This document shows positions 8,604-16,354 of a stretch of 64,000 bases of DNA, one piece after another. Source of the stretch: Legionella taurinensis. GTDB taxonomy: Bacteria; Pseudomonadota; Gammaproteobacteria; Legionellales; Legionellaceae. The number at the start of each line of letters is the position of its first letter. The stretch's first letter is position 1. Location: NCBI RefSeq assembly GCF_900452865.1, contig NZ_UGOZ01000001.1, forward strand, positions 806,001-870,000. Direction: 5' to 3'. The translations under genes were made by a program, and so were the position numbers. The notes under the pieces are model-generated. The model did not search any database. It was given only the letters and a program-made list of their open reading frames with translations, and was not told where the DNA came from.

Positions 8604-9968
8604 TTAAACCATCCCGGAGTTCAGTATGCTCGGGGGTTCTTTTTTAGTCTCCGTGACTTTCTCTGGCAATGAGAAGAACGCGTTTTCAAAACTGTAAGCC
8701 AATTCGTTTGATTCGACAGTGTCCTTCAGCGCGATTTCTTCTTTCTCATGGGTGTTTTTAATGCCCAATGACAGGTAAAGGGTTTGGGGATGGGTGGTGG
8801 CGTCTGCAATGGATTTGCAGTCAAAATGGAATACAAATTCCTCCCCCAGAACAGTTAAGTTTTTCAGAGTGGTCCCCACATCGTTGGCACAATGAACTGC
8901 AAGAACAGGATTGGCAAAACCCATGCTCAATGTTTCCCTTAACTCTTTCGGCAATACTGGAGAACCGGTGTTTTTACACAATACAGCGGCGAAGAGTAGA
9001 AATTGTGTAGCCAGATGACTGATAGGGCTGGTCGGGAGCAGAAGCTCGTTAAAGAGGGAGCTGATTTTAGTCGCGAGGACTTCCAATTTGGATTTGCAAC
9101 GGACTAACTCGGCCTGGTGAGCCAGTTTAAGCAGGGTTTGGTAAAGGGTTTTTCTATGGCGGCGTTTGGACAGTGATTCATCATCGCCTGAAGTCAACTC
9201 TTTGTCGAAATCAAAGCACTCTGAAATGTCTTTGATTAATTCAGGGTCATAGCCCAATTCGTGGGCGATGGTGGTGAAAATGTAAGCTGAGCGTGGACTA
9301 TAGCTGGGATCATCATCCCAGCTTAATTCATTGGTTCGCCCGCTTCGTAATAAAAAGCTGGCTAATTGAAGGCAATTCAGTTCTTCCGTACCGAGATTTT
9401 TGGCGAGGGTTTTTACTTCGTCACTGCCCCATTGTTTAAGCAATGCCCACCCACTTCGCACAAGGATCATAGTGCGTAATCCCGAGGCGGTGCCATGATT
9501 GATGTGAAAGGCAATCTTGTTGTGACGCACCTCATAATTGTGAGGGTCATCGAGGTAAGGGTGTTCAATCAGTTCCCGCGATAACTGTTGCCATAACAAA
9601 GACGCCCCCGCTTTTTGATCCTGCCAATAGTATTTGAATTCTGAAAGATCGCTGTAAGTGACAATCACCGGGTATTTATTTTCTTTGGATAAAGTCAATT
9701 CCTCTGGAAAATCAATGGGTTTCTTTTGTTGATGGAGTAGAAGGTCGAGAAGACGGGCTTCATCATCTCGAGACAAATCCACCACGAGCGGCTCAGCCAC
9801 GGATGGATTAAAGGACAAGAGTGGATTCTCCTCGGTTTCATCGGCAAAGTGACGAATCTTTAATTCGAGTTCATCCATTTCTGTTCGGGAAACATAACGT
9901 GCAAAGTGATCATTCACGCGCAGCTCGAAAATTTCCGAACTCAGGCGGTTGGTCTGAATTTTCAGCAT
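8604..9968 (-). CDS. SidE-type phosphodiesterase-domain protein, short paralogue
   Basis: 454-aa protein paralogous to its upstream neighbour over the first ~300 residues. It shares F(H/V)xNHGT, FLLRSGRTNELSW and TLLKLAHQAELVRC, the pattern of the phosphodiesterase domain of the Legionella SidE family and of DupA/DupB, which use a His-Glu-His set to cleave phosphoribosyl-linked ubiquitin. E214 and H284 are present. In the first motif the neighbour has NHGTCHGIR while this protein has NHGTASGLR (S162), so one histidine is lost and activity may be reduced or altered. The C-terminal 150 residues are unknown, ending in a short charged tail. Same strand as the 826-aa gene with an 84-base gap; probably co-transcribed. 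Confidence 0.68.
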   Translation of the reverse strand: MLKIQTNRLSSEIFELRVNDHFARYVSRTEMDELELKIRHFADETEENPLLSFNPSVAEPLVVDLSRDDEARLLDLLLHQQKKPIDFPEELTLSKENKYPVIVTYSDLSEFKYYWQDQKAGASLLWQQLSRELIEHPYLDDPHNYEVRHNKIAFHINHGTASGLRTMILVRSGWALLKQWGSDEVKTLAKNLGTEELNCLQLASFLLRSGRTNELSWDDDPSYSPRSAYIFTTIAHELGYDPELIKDISECFDFDKELTSGDDESLSKRRHRKTLYQTLLKLAHQAELVRCKSKLEVLATKISSLFNELLLPTSPISHLATQFLLFAAVLCKNTGSPVLPKELRETLSMGFANPVLAVHCANDVGTTLKNLTVLGEEFVFHFDCKSIADATTHPQTLYLSLGIKNTHEKEEIALKDTVESNELAYSFENAFFSLPEKVTETKKEPPSILNSGMV

Positions 9969-10052
9969 AATTTAAGACCCAGAAAATGAAAAAGGCAATT
10001 TTAGCATTATATGAGCAGTGTGCGCATGTATTTGTCGAATTGCCTGTCTCTG

Positions 10053-12533
10053 TTAACAAGGAAAACCATTGGATTGACTGGTCATTTCACTGTCTGATTC
10101 CGAGGTGGAATGCGGGGCCTCCGTGGTGGCCTCGCTTTCAGCCGGGGTGAAGAAATCAAAAAACCACTCATCTGATACTTCAACCTGCTTTTTAGGTTTA
10201 ACCGGCGTTAACGGAATCTCAACGCGGGTCAGTGAACTTAAGAGATTAAACGAATAAGACGCTTTTTCATCTTTAACTTCAACTTTTTTCTTAACACCTT
10301 CGGTTGGACCGGAATAGGCCATTTCCGCCATAACGGCCACTCTGCTTTTCAGTGTGTCATGCAGGCTGGTCTGCATATTGACATGGTTATGCACCTGAAT
10401 GGATTTCGCAATGTCGGGATTAATCACTTTAGACACCAGCAAACGCACCTGCAGGGTGTGGTGATTGGGCGCCTGTTGCTCAGGTGTTTTTAATTTAAGC
10501 AGGGTGTTTAAGGCGCTGGGATTGCTCGGGTCGTAAATCCCGTTTTCTTTGGAAATGTAGGCCATCTCATCCACCAGGTGATGAGGAATCATGAATTGAT
10601 AAATAACCCCCTGGCTGCCAAAAGCCGGATCATTGACCAACTCATTAAAGTCATCCACCAATTTTTTACGTAAATCGTTTTGCCCGACCAGCAAACCCTC
10701 TTTATCCCATAAATCATGGAGAATGGTTTTAAAATTCAGGCGAGTGACTGAACTGTTATTGTAGAAATAATCCACCGTCGACTCTTCAGAGGCGAAATCC
10801 GCGTTTTGCCACAGGCTTGGACTGCAGGACAACAGATTCCAACTGACGTTTTCACTGTTGTCGACAGAGCGTCCATCACTCATTTTGCTTTTAATTTCTT
10901 CAATTTCGGTGTAAATGCGGCCGCGTGGCTTCGAGTGGAAATCCCTTAACCAGGCGACATGATTGGCTCCTTCTGACAGGCGTTTCAATTCACGGCAAAA
11001 CAGATCCAGAGCGTAGCTGGCTTTGGTGGTGGCATGGTAAATGCTGACATGGGTTTCCGCCAACTGGAGTTCTTCTTCAATGCAGGGTTTGGTCGGAATA
11101 GCCTGAATGCTTTGAGGAGTCCAACTGTCTTTCATGAGGATTTTATTAGTGTCGGAGTGACCCCAGATTAAAAAATGACCTGTTGTACTGCGTTGAAAGG
11201 GCGTTCGCTCCTCTTGCACCGATTCTTTTTCTTTCTTAAGAGAGGAGGTACCATCTTCTGTTGAATAGGTATGCTCGTCTGACTCTATCCATAAGGCGGT
11301 GGCAGAAGTAAAGCCTGGGAAAATAGCAGGGCTGAGTTCAAGCAGGCGATAATAAGTCTGGCGTAATTCATTGGCGGATTTAGCCGCTATGACCTGGTTG
11401 CCGGTCATGGAAGGATTCATGCCTTTGCGGGTGGTTTTTAATTCGTTAAAGGATTGAGCGACCCGTTCACGTAAACTGCTATCGGTAATGGGGGCACCGG
11501 TTTCAGCACACAGTTGGCCTGCGTACAACAACAGGGCATCGGCCACGCTGGCCACGTCACTTTCCTCACCGAGTACCTTTTCAAGTTCTGCGACAATCGG
11601 TTCACGCTGCTTGGCATAGCCATCCATATTGACCCGGATTAAATCACTTTCATGGCTTAATTTTAAGATACTGGTGAACAAATCAAGCTTACTGCGGGTT
11701 TCTTGCATGGTATGATTCGGCAAAGGAGTGATGTGTTCGTTTTTGCTATGGTAATCGAAACACAGCGCGATTAAATCGACAATCGCTGTGTTAAACCCCA
11801 AATCAATAGCGACCTGCTTAAAAATGGCGGCCGAACGTTGGCCATAAGTCGCATCATCCCGCCAGCTCAATTCATTCGTGCGTCCTGAGCGGAATAAGAA
11901 GGCGGCCAGTTGCAGACAGGCTTCTTCTTCACCGGTCAGAGAGTTGGCTGTCTTTAGAGTGACTGCATTGCCTTGCGCCTTAATCAGCTGCAAGTAGGCA
12001 ACGGATAATTTATCCTGACGGATGCCATGGCACGTGCCATGGTTGGTATGGTAGGCGATAACGTTCTGACGCTCGATGTAATCGCGGGGATCATCAACAT
12101 AAGGCGTTTCGATAAGATCAGCAGACAATACCTGGTAAAGCATGGTTTTTTTATCGAGGGATTGGTTTTGCCAATAGTTTTGAAACTCGCCAAGATTACG
12201 GTAGGAAAAAACCACTGGATTGTTTTGGGCCGAGGTCGCCAAATTCTGAGGAAGTTCTACTTTGTGTTTATTGGGGCCTGTTTCCAGCAGGGTTCTTAAG
12301 AGCTCTTCCTGAGATTCATCAAGATCTCCCAGATCGTATTCGGACTGGGCTGTTAACGTGAGGGATTGGGATGGGTCGTCTAGATTAACCAATTCCTGGT
12401 TCAAAAGGAACCCATTCACTCCCTGACTCAGAAGAGGCAAATCACTGATCTTGACGTAGCGGACAAAATGCCCATCGATATGAAGTTCAACCAGATTACT
12501 GTTTTGCACATTGGCGATTAGTTTTAGTAACAT
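10053..12533 (-). CDS. SidE-type phosphodiesterase-domain protein, candidate Dot/Icm effector
   Basis: 826 aa. Residues ~140-400 carry the SidE/DupA PDE pattern: NHGTCHGIR (H165, H169), FLFRSGRTNELSW (E221) and ILKLSHESDLIRV (H294). In SidE effectors this domain makes or, in Dup enzymes, removes phosphoribosyl-ubiquitin. The ~400-residue C-terminal region has SIYHATTKASYAL and SCSPSLW...ESTVDYFYNN, conserved-looking motifs that I cannot place with certainty. No SidE-type mono-ADP-ribosyltransferase R-S-ExE set is obvious, so a stand-alone deubiquitinase-like role is more likely than full phosphoribosyl-ubiquitin ligation. The C-terminus is Ser/Thr/Glu-rich, as in many Dot/Icm substrates. A PmrA-like box lies about 60 bases upstream of ATG 12533. 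Confidence 0.72.
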   Translation of the reverse strand: MLLKLIANVQNSNLVELHIDGHFVRYVKISDLPLLSQGVNGFLLNQELVNLDDPSQSLTLTAQSEYDLGDLDESQEELLRTLLETGPNKHKVELPQNLATSAQNNPVVFSYRNLGEFQNYWQNQSLDKKTMLYQVLSADLIETPYVDDPRDYIERQNVIAYHTNHGTCHGIRQDKLSVAYLQLIKAQGNAVTLKTANSLTGEEEACLQLAAFLFRSGRTNELSWRDDATYGQRSAAIFKQVAIDLGFNTAIVDLIALCFDYHSKNEHITPLPNHTMQETRSKLDLFTSILKLSHESDLIRVNMDGYAKQREPIVAELEKVLGEESDVASVADALLLYAGQLCAETGAPITDSSLRERVAQSFNELKTTRKGMNPSMTGNQVIAAKSANELRQTYYRLLELSPAIFPGFTSATALWIESDEHTYSTEDGTSSLKKEKESVQEERTPFQRSTTGHFLIWGHSDTNKILMKDSWTPQSIQAIPTKPCIEEELQLAETHVSIYHATTKASYALDLFCRELKRLSEGANHVAWLRDFHSKPRGRIYTEIEEIKSKMSDGRSVDNSENVSWNLLSCSPSLWQNADFASEESTVDYFYNNSSVTRLNFKTILHDLWDKEGLLVGQNDLRKKLVDDFNELVNDPAFGSQGVIYQFMIPHHLVDEMAYISKENGIYDPSNPSALNTLLKLKTPEQQAPNHHTLQVRLLVSKVINPDIAKSIQVHNHVNMQTSLHDTLKSRVAVMAEMAYSGPTEGVKKKVEVKDEKASYSFNLLSSLTRVEIPLTPVKPKKQVEVSDEWFFDFFTPAESEATTEAPHSTSESDSEMTSQSNGFPC

Positions 12534-12575
12534 GAGTTGCGAATCCTGTATTAAAAGTACAATATCTGTCCAAAA

Positions 12576-12581
12576 ATAGTA
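12576..12581 (-). promoter_or_regulatory. -10 element of the 826-aa gene
   Basis: TACTAT on the minus strand, exactly 10 bases downstream of the PmrA-like box. It sits inside a 14-base perfect palindrome (12574-12587, AAATAGTACTATTT). The same hexamer serves as -10 in the U-box promoter at 13664. Confidence 0.5.
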
Positions 12582-12591
12582 CTATTTATTT

Positions 12592-12608
12592 CTTAATGAA
12601 ATATTAAG
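12592..12608 (-). promoter_or_regulatory. PmrA-like box upstream of the 826-aa gene
   Basis: Minus strand reads CTTAATATTTCATTAAG: two TTAA cores 11 bases apart, as in the PmrA box (YTTAAK-N5-YTTAAK) known to control many Legionella effector and icm/dot genes. It is also a perfect inverted repeat with a 5-base centre. Distance to the start codon is about 60 bases. Confidence 0.55.
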
Positions 12609-12673
12609 GAAAGCAAAAAAAGGAAGAAAAAATCAGCAAAAGGTCTGTTTACCGCCCGAGGAGCGACTCATGG

Positions 12674-12787
12674 ATGTCTTTAATTGAGCAGTTTAGAGAG
12701 AGTATGCGTGACGGAAAATCGGAACTGGCACGGAACCTGGGGCGTGGCTCCTGTCGTGTTTTGCATCCATCGAGACGCGTGAAATAG
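12674..12787 (+). CDS. possible 37-aa peptide in the 12.5-12.85 kb gap
   Basis: The 317-base gap between the 826-aa and 244-aa genes holds the divergent promoter region and this short frame. ATG 12674 has GAGGAG ten bases upstream. The product begins MSLIEQFRESMRDGKSEL and is basic towards its end. No family recognised. It may be a real peptide, a remnant, or chance; nothing else in the gap is coding. Confidence 0.2.
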   Translation: MSLIEQFRESMRDGKSELARNLGRGSCRVLHPSRRVK

Positions 12788-12850
12788 ATTAAACATTAAT
12801 CAGTCTGCGTAAAAAGTCTATAATTAAGCTGAGAAAGGGTGAGGCCATCC

Positions 12851-13585
12851 ATGATTAGCAAAGAGCAGGCGAAACAGTTATTGACAACCTACGGCAAGGC
12901 CCTGCAGGCATTACACGATAATATTCCTCACACGAACAGATCCTCTGGCTCATTTCGCCCTGGACGTGCCGATTCTCAAATCATCCCTAATTTGCTGCAA
13001 GCCCTTCACTGCATCGCGACGGGAGTACCGTATAAACCCACAGAGTTTGTTCAGGGATTACCCAATATTGAGCGGGGCAGCAGCGATCCTCAAGCCGCTT
13101 TTGTTGAGTTATCCAAACAGTTGAACGGCCATTTCCTCAATCATTATGCTCACACGCACCCTAAACGTACTCAGTTAGCCTTTGAACTGGCTAATTTCCA
13201 TCATGAGGCGACGCATCATGCCACAGGCATTCTCAGGGAAAAAGAGACCCATAAGGCCTGTGCGGACGTGCTCGCGAAAATCAAAGCGTTTATTGCGAAA
13301 CATCCGAATGTTGATGGATTACAAAAAATGAACGCGATTATGGCTAAAAACACGTCAAGTCCGGCGATGCTTGCTGAAATCATTGCCTTGGCTAATGACA
13401 AAAAATCAGACTCGGCGTTTACCAAAGCGTTCCACGAAACGTTCAGAAAACGGGATCCAGCAGTCGAGGCGTTCTATCAGGACATTGCAAAGTTGGATAT
13501 AAAAAAAACACGCAGCTTGCATGACTATGCCGCCTTGTCTGAGAATCCGCCGGGTTTGAATCGAGCGAACACCACGCGTTATTGA
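12851..13585 (+). CDS. unknown 244-aa protein in the effector island
   Basis: Soluble, mostly helical-looking protein with no signal peptide or membrane segment. I prefer ATG 12851 (GTGAGG just upstream, TATAAT at 12819-12824) over the in-frame GTG 12839. The middle has a His-rich stretch, ANFHHEATHHATG, followed by Lys/Ala-rich helices; the last 15 residues are Asn/Arg-rich. No family recognised. Its position between SidE-PDE genes and U-box genes suggests an effector or accessory role, which is inference only. Confidence 0.6.
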   Translation: MISKEQAKQLLTTYGKALQALHDNIPHTNRSSGSFRPGRADSQIIPNLLQALHCIATGVPYKPTEFVQGLPNIERGSSDPQAAFVELSKQLNGHFLNHYAHTHPKRTQLAFELANFHHEATHHATGILREKETHKACADVLAKIKAFIAKHPNVDGLQKMNAIMAKNTSSPAMLAEIIALANDKKSDSAFTKAFHETFRKRDPAVEAFYQDIAKLDIKKTRSLHDYAALSENPPGLNRANTTRY

Positions 13586-13640
13586 TCGATGCTTTAACCC
13601 AGACTCTATCCCTTTATGCTGGATTTAAATGAATACTCTT

Positions 13641-13669
13641 TTGACAGCAAATTGATCACAAGGTACTAT
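13641..13669 (+). promoter_or_regulatory. sigma-70 promoter of the U-box pair
   Basis: TTGACA (13641-13646), 17-base spacer, TACTAT (13664-13669). Perfect -35 and near-perfect -10 at ideal spacing, 33 bases before the first U-box start codon. Confidence 0.75.
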
Positions 13670-13701
13670 TTTGCGCTTTTGGCCTACCTTGTTGAGTCAC
13701 C

Positions 13702-14280
13702 ATGCAAAATAAAGTCGAAAGCAGTGTTAATCATGGCCTTGTCTGTCCCCTGACAGGAAGACCCTTCCGTCATCCTGTGCTGGCTTCCGATGGCCATCAT
13801 TACGAGCTGAAAGCCCTGAATGAGCGTCTTAAAGCCGGTCATAGAACGGGTTTTCATGACCGCGAGGCGATTTTTTTCGCCAGTTATGATTTACCGCTTC
13901 GAAATGATCTCGATAACATGGATTTACCCGAGCGCTATGACGAGTATGAGCGCCAGCCTTATCTTGAGCAATTAACCGAACGCCTGGGCGCACCCTACAA
14001 ACCCTGGAAGCAGGATGCCTATAAGGCTTTTTTAACAGCCGATGCTCTCCTTTTGGTGGTTGTTGCTCTGAATCTATTCAAAGAATGCAAGACGTTAGAC
14101 GCGGATAGTCTGCTTGTGCTGATGCTGGCCACCACTCTTCTGGACTATGGCATTCGCTTCGCGAGCAATCACCAATACGGTCTTGCTGAAGGGTTAAGGA
14201 AAGTACCCCGCTTCCTTCATTGGGTGGGAGAGGTCATTTCCGTTGATCCGGATGAACACGAAAGTATTTTGCGCCTGTAA
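13702..14280 (+). CDS. U-box-like protein with membrane segment, copy 1
   Basis: 192 aa. Residues ~13-70 follow the U-box pattern: CPLTGRPFRHPVLASDGHHYE, then ALNERLKAGHRTGF. U-boxes recruit E2~ubiquitin without zinc and act as E3 ligases in host cells (Legionella LubX is the known example). After a linker rich in Tyr/Glu, residues ~110-150 form one or two hydrophobic helices (ALLLVVVALNLF; SLLVLMLATTLL), suggesting a membrane anchor. Transcribed from the strong promoter at 13641; followed 13 bases later by a paralogue. A U-box gene in a bacterium strongly implies a host-directed effector. Domain call is from motif reading only. Confidence 0.7.
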   Translation: MQNKVESSVNHGLVCPLTGRPFRHPVLASDGHHYELKALNERLKAGHRTGFHDREAIFFASYDLPLRNDLDNMDLPERYDEYERQPYLEQLTERLGAPYKPWKQDAYKAFLTADALLLVVVALNLFKECKTLDADSLLVLMLATTLLDYGIRFASNHQYGLAEGLRKVPRFLHWVGEVISVDPDEHESILRL

Positions 14281-14293
14281 CAGGAGTTATTCA

Positions 14294-14878
14294 ATGAAAA
14301 AAGACCGTGTACCGACAACGTTTTTCTGCCCTATCACGCACGAGCCGATGCGTCATCCGGTTTATGTTTATCCCCATCACTATGAATTATCCGCTTTGCT
14401 GGATTGGTTTAAGCAGGGTCATAGAACTTCGCCCTTAACCCGGGAGCAGGTGGCTTATGTCATTTATGATAAGGACTTCAAGCAGAAACTGGATACGCTC
14501 AATCCGGTTGATCGTTATCAGGAGTATGATGGCGCGGCGGCTTTTAACGAATTGCAGGCCTGCCTAAATCATCCTTACGATCCTTACCGCCAAGAGATGA
14601 ATAAAACCGGGGCCTTGTTGTTTTTCACCACCGCTTTTTTTGCTCTGCTGATGAAAACAATGGGCAGCAAAGACGGGCAGGCGCCGCAGGCTGATTTGGC
14701 AGATCTGTTGTTGTGCCTTTTTCTGGTGGCTGGCTGCCGTTCGCTCTACAAACTGGTTGAACACCGAGCGCCAGGTTTTTTCAAGCCTCGACCACCCATG
14801 ACGCCTTCCCAATCTGAAACAGCACCTGATCTGAATGGAAGGGATGAGGGACCCCTCGGCATCGATTGTAACGGCTGA
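14294..14878 (+). CDS. U-box-like protein with membrane segment, copy 2
   Basis: 194 aa, paralogous to the preceding gene. Residues ~10-65 read FFCPITHEPMRHPVYVYPHHYE then ALLDWFKQGHRTSPLTRE, which keeps the canonical U-box 'SP.T' loop better than copy 1. Both share a YDEY/YQEYD element and the following NHPYDPY/GAPYKPW. A hydrophobic segment follows (GALLFFTTAFFALLM and LADLLLCLFLVAGC), then a Pro/Ser/acidic tail suited to T4SS recognition. The start is ATG 14294, with AGGAG eight bases upstream; an in-frame ATG at 14243 would overlap the first gene and lacks a ribosome-binding site. Probably co-transcribed with copy 1. Confidence 0.7.
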   Translation: MKKDRVPTTFFCPITHEPMRHPVYVYPHHYELSALLDWFKQGHRTSPLTREQVAYVIYDKDFKQKLDTLNPVDRYQEYDGAAAFNELQACLNHPYDPYRQEMNKTGALLFFTTAFFALLMKTMGSKDGQAPQADLADLLLCLFLVAGCRSLYKLVEHRAPGFFKPRPPMTPSQSETAPDLNGRDEGPLGIDCNG

Positions 14879-14938
14879 TTCTTTACTTCATGAAAAAAAT
14901 CATGATAATAAACAAGGTTTTAAAAAAGGAATTTCGTC

Positions 14939-15775
14939 ATGAGCAGGATGTTAAAAGCCAATCTGGCCCTGGTGAGCCTACTCTGGACTGCCGCAGCGCC
15001 AGCCGCCGTTTATTTTAATCTGGGGGCCGGCGGGGCTTTTTCCTCGACCAGCAATCGCTTTACCGGCAATTCAACCACGGTACTCTATGGCCCGACTGCC
15101 ATAGGCACCAGCTTATTTTCATTGCCGGATGTGAACTGGCGTAATGAATTTAAAAATGGTTTTGATTTAAACGCAGCCCTGGGTTATCGCCTGAATGACA
15201 CCTGGCGAGCCGATGTTGAATTTTTGTATCAAAACCTGAAGCATCACAGTCAAGGCAATTATGACTGGCAAGAACAAAATCCCATTACCGGGGCCATTTA
15301 CGCACGACAAGCCAATAACCCCATCAGCGACAAAAGCAAGCGGGCTCATGTGTACTCGCTGCTGACGAACATCGCGTATGATTTAACCCCGAATGGTCAA
15401 TGGACTCCCTTCTTAAATGGTGGGGTGGGTGTGGCCTGGCTGCAATCGGGTCGGGTAAAAACCAATAACATCATCAATATCGATGATCCGGCCACGCCCC
15501 TGGTTGAAACCGCACCAGCGACGCAAACCAGTCCTTCCCTTTATGGTACGGCATTTGCCTGGCAGTTTAAGGCGGGTGCCGCGTATGCAGTGAATGATAA
15601 AACCACTGCGATCCTGCAATACCGTTTATTGGGCACATCCAGCTTCAAAGCCAGCGGCAGCGTCATCACCAGCAATCCCGGTACTCCGGGACAAGCTTCG
15701 TTTTACATTGCCGAGCACGACATTAAAGGCTTACTCACTCAGGCCATTGAATTCACTCTGCGGTTAAATGTCTGA
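14939..15775 (+). CDS. outer-membrane beta-barrel protein
   Basis: 278 aa. Signal peptide (MSRMLKANLALVSLLWTAAAPA), then alternating-residue beta strands typical of small outer-membrane barrels: VYFNLGAGGAFS, FDLNAALGYRLNDTWRADVEFLYQ, WTPFLNGGVGVAWL, and a last strand IEFTLRLNV. Resembles OmpW/Omp25-type surface antigens with 8 strands. AAAGGA precedes ATG 14939. Function unknown: porin, adhesin or structural protein. Confidence 0.8.
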   Translation: MSRMLKANLALVSLLWTAAAPAAVYFNLGAGGAFSSTSNRFTGNSTTVLYGPTAIGTSLFSLPDVNWRNEFKNGFDLNAALGYRLNDTWRADVEFLYQNLKHHSQGNYDWQEQNPITGAIYARQANNPISDKSKRAHVYSLLTNIAYDLTPNGQWTPFLNGGVGVAWLQSGRVKTNNIINIDDPATPLVETAPATQTSPSLYGTAFAWQFKAGAAYAVNDKTTAILQYRLLGTSSFKASGSVITSNPGTPGQASFYIAEHDIKGLLTQAIEFTLRLNV

Positions 15776-15779
15776 CATG

Positions 15780-15798
15780 AAGGCCGTGACACGGCCTT
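15780..15798. terminator. hairpin between convergent genes
   Basis: AAGGCCGT-GAC-ACGGCCTT: perfect 8-base stem with a 3-base loop between the stop codons of the barrel protein and the SnoaL-like protein. It could end transcription from both sides, though neither side has a long T tract. Confidence 0.5.
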
Positions 15799-15803
15799 GA
15801 TGG

Positions 15804-16247
15804 TTAAAACATGCCATTGCTGTTGGCGGCATTCTCGGGAATGTTTTGCACCACGTCCCAATGTTCGACAATTTTATTGTTTTCCAGCCTGAAAATGTCG
15901 ATGATGGCCTGGCCGCGAGTGCCGGGCTCTTTGATGGAATGGACATGCAGAATCACATAATCCCCTTCCGCCAGGACCCGTTTGATTTCGCTGTGCGACT
16001 CAGGATAGGTGCTTTTCAGGTAATCAACGTATTGCTTAAAGCCCTCAATACCGTCTTTTGCCAGGGGATTGTGTTGGATATACCAGGGTCCCATGTACGT
16101 TTCTGCGGCGGCAAAATCCTTGTCATTAATGGCTTTTTGATAAAACCGGGTCACGACGTCTTTATTCATCTCCTGTTCATTTTTTGCAGCAAAAGCCAGA
16201 CTGGAAGCGGCCAGACAGAGGGCCAGTGTGATGCCTTTTTTGCTCAT
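15804..16247 (-). CDS. exported SnoaL-like (NTF2-fold) protein
   Basis: 147 aa with a signal peptide (MSKKGITLALCLAASSLAFA). The mature part has the SnoaL/NTF2 pattern: VVTRFYQKAINDKDF, YIQHNPLAKDGIEGF, VILHVHS, and the final strand IIDIFRLENNKIVEHWDV with the typical EHWD. These small barrels bind diverse ligands; the substrate is unknown. AAAGGAGA precedes ATG 16247. Divergent from the LysR gene across 107 bases, so it may be one of that regulator's targets. Confidence 0.82.
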   Translation of the reverse strand: MSKKGITLALCLAASSLAFAAKNEQEMNKDVVTRFYQKAINDKDFAAAETYMGPWYIQHNPLAKDGIEGFKQYVDYLKSTYPESHSEIKRVLAEGDYVILHVHSIKEPGTRGQAIIDIFRLENNKIVEHWDVVQNIPENAANSNGMF

Positions 16248-16354
16248 GTTATTCTCCTTTATTTATTGATTAAATCGATTATAATTGGCTTTTTTAAATA
16301 AAAAAGCGCGATTTTTTGAGCAAAACAATCAGTTTTTTAGATTAAAGGGGCGCA

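Noticed and set aside
10053..12533. Full SidE architecture (PDE plus mono-ADP-ribosyltransferase)
   Set aside because: No R-S-ExE motif set could be found in the C-terminal half, so only the PDE domain is claimed.
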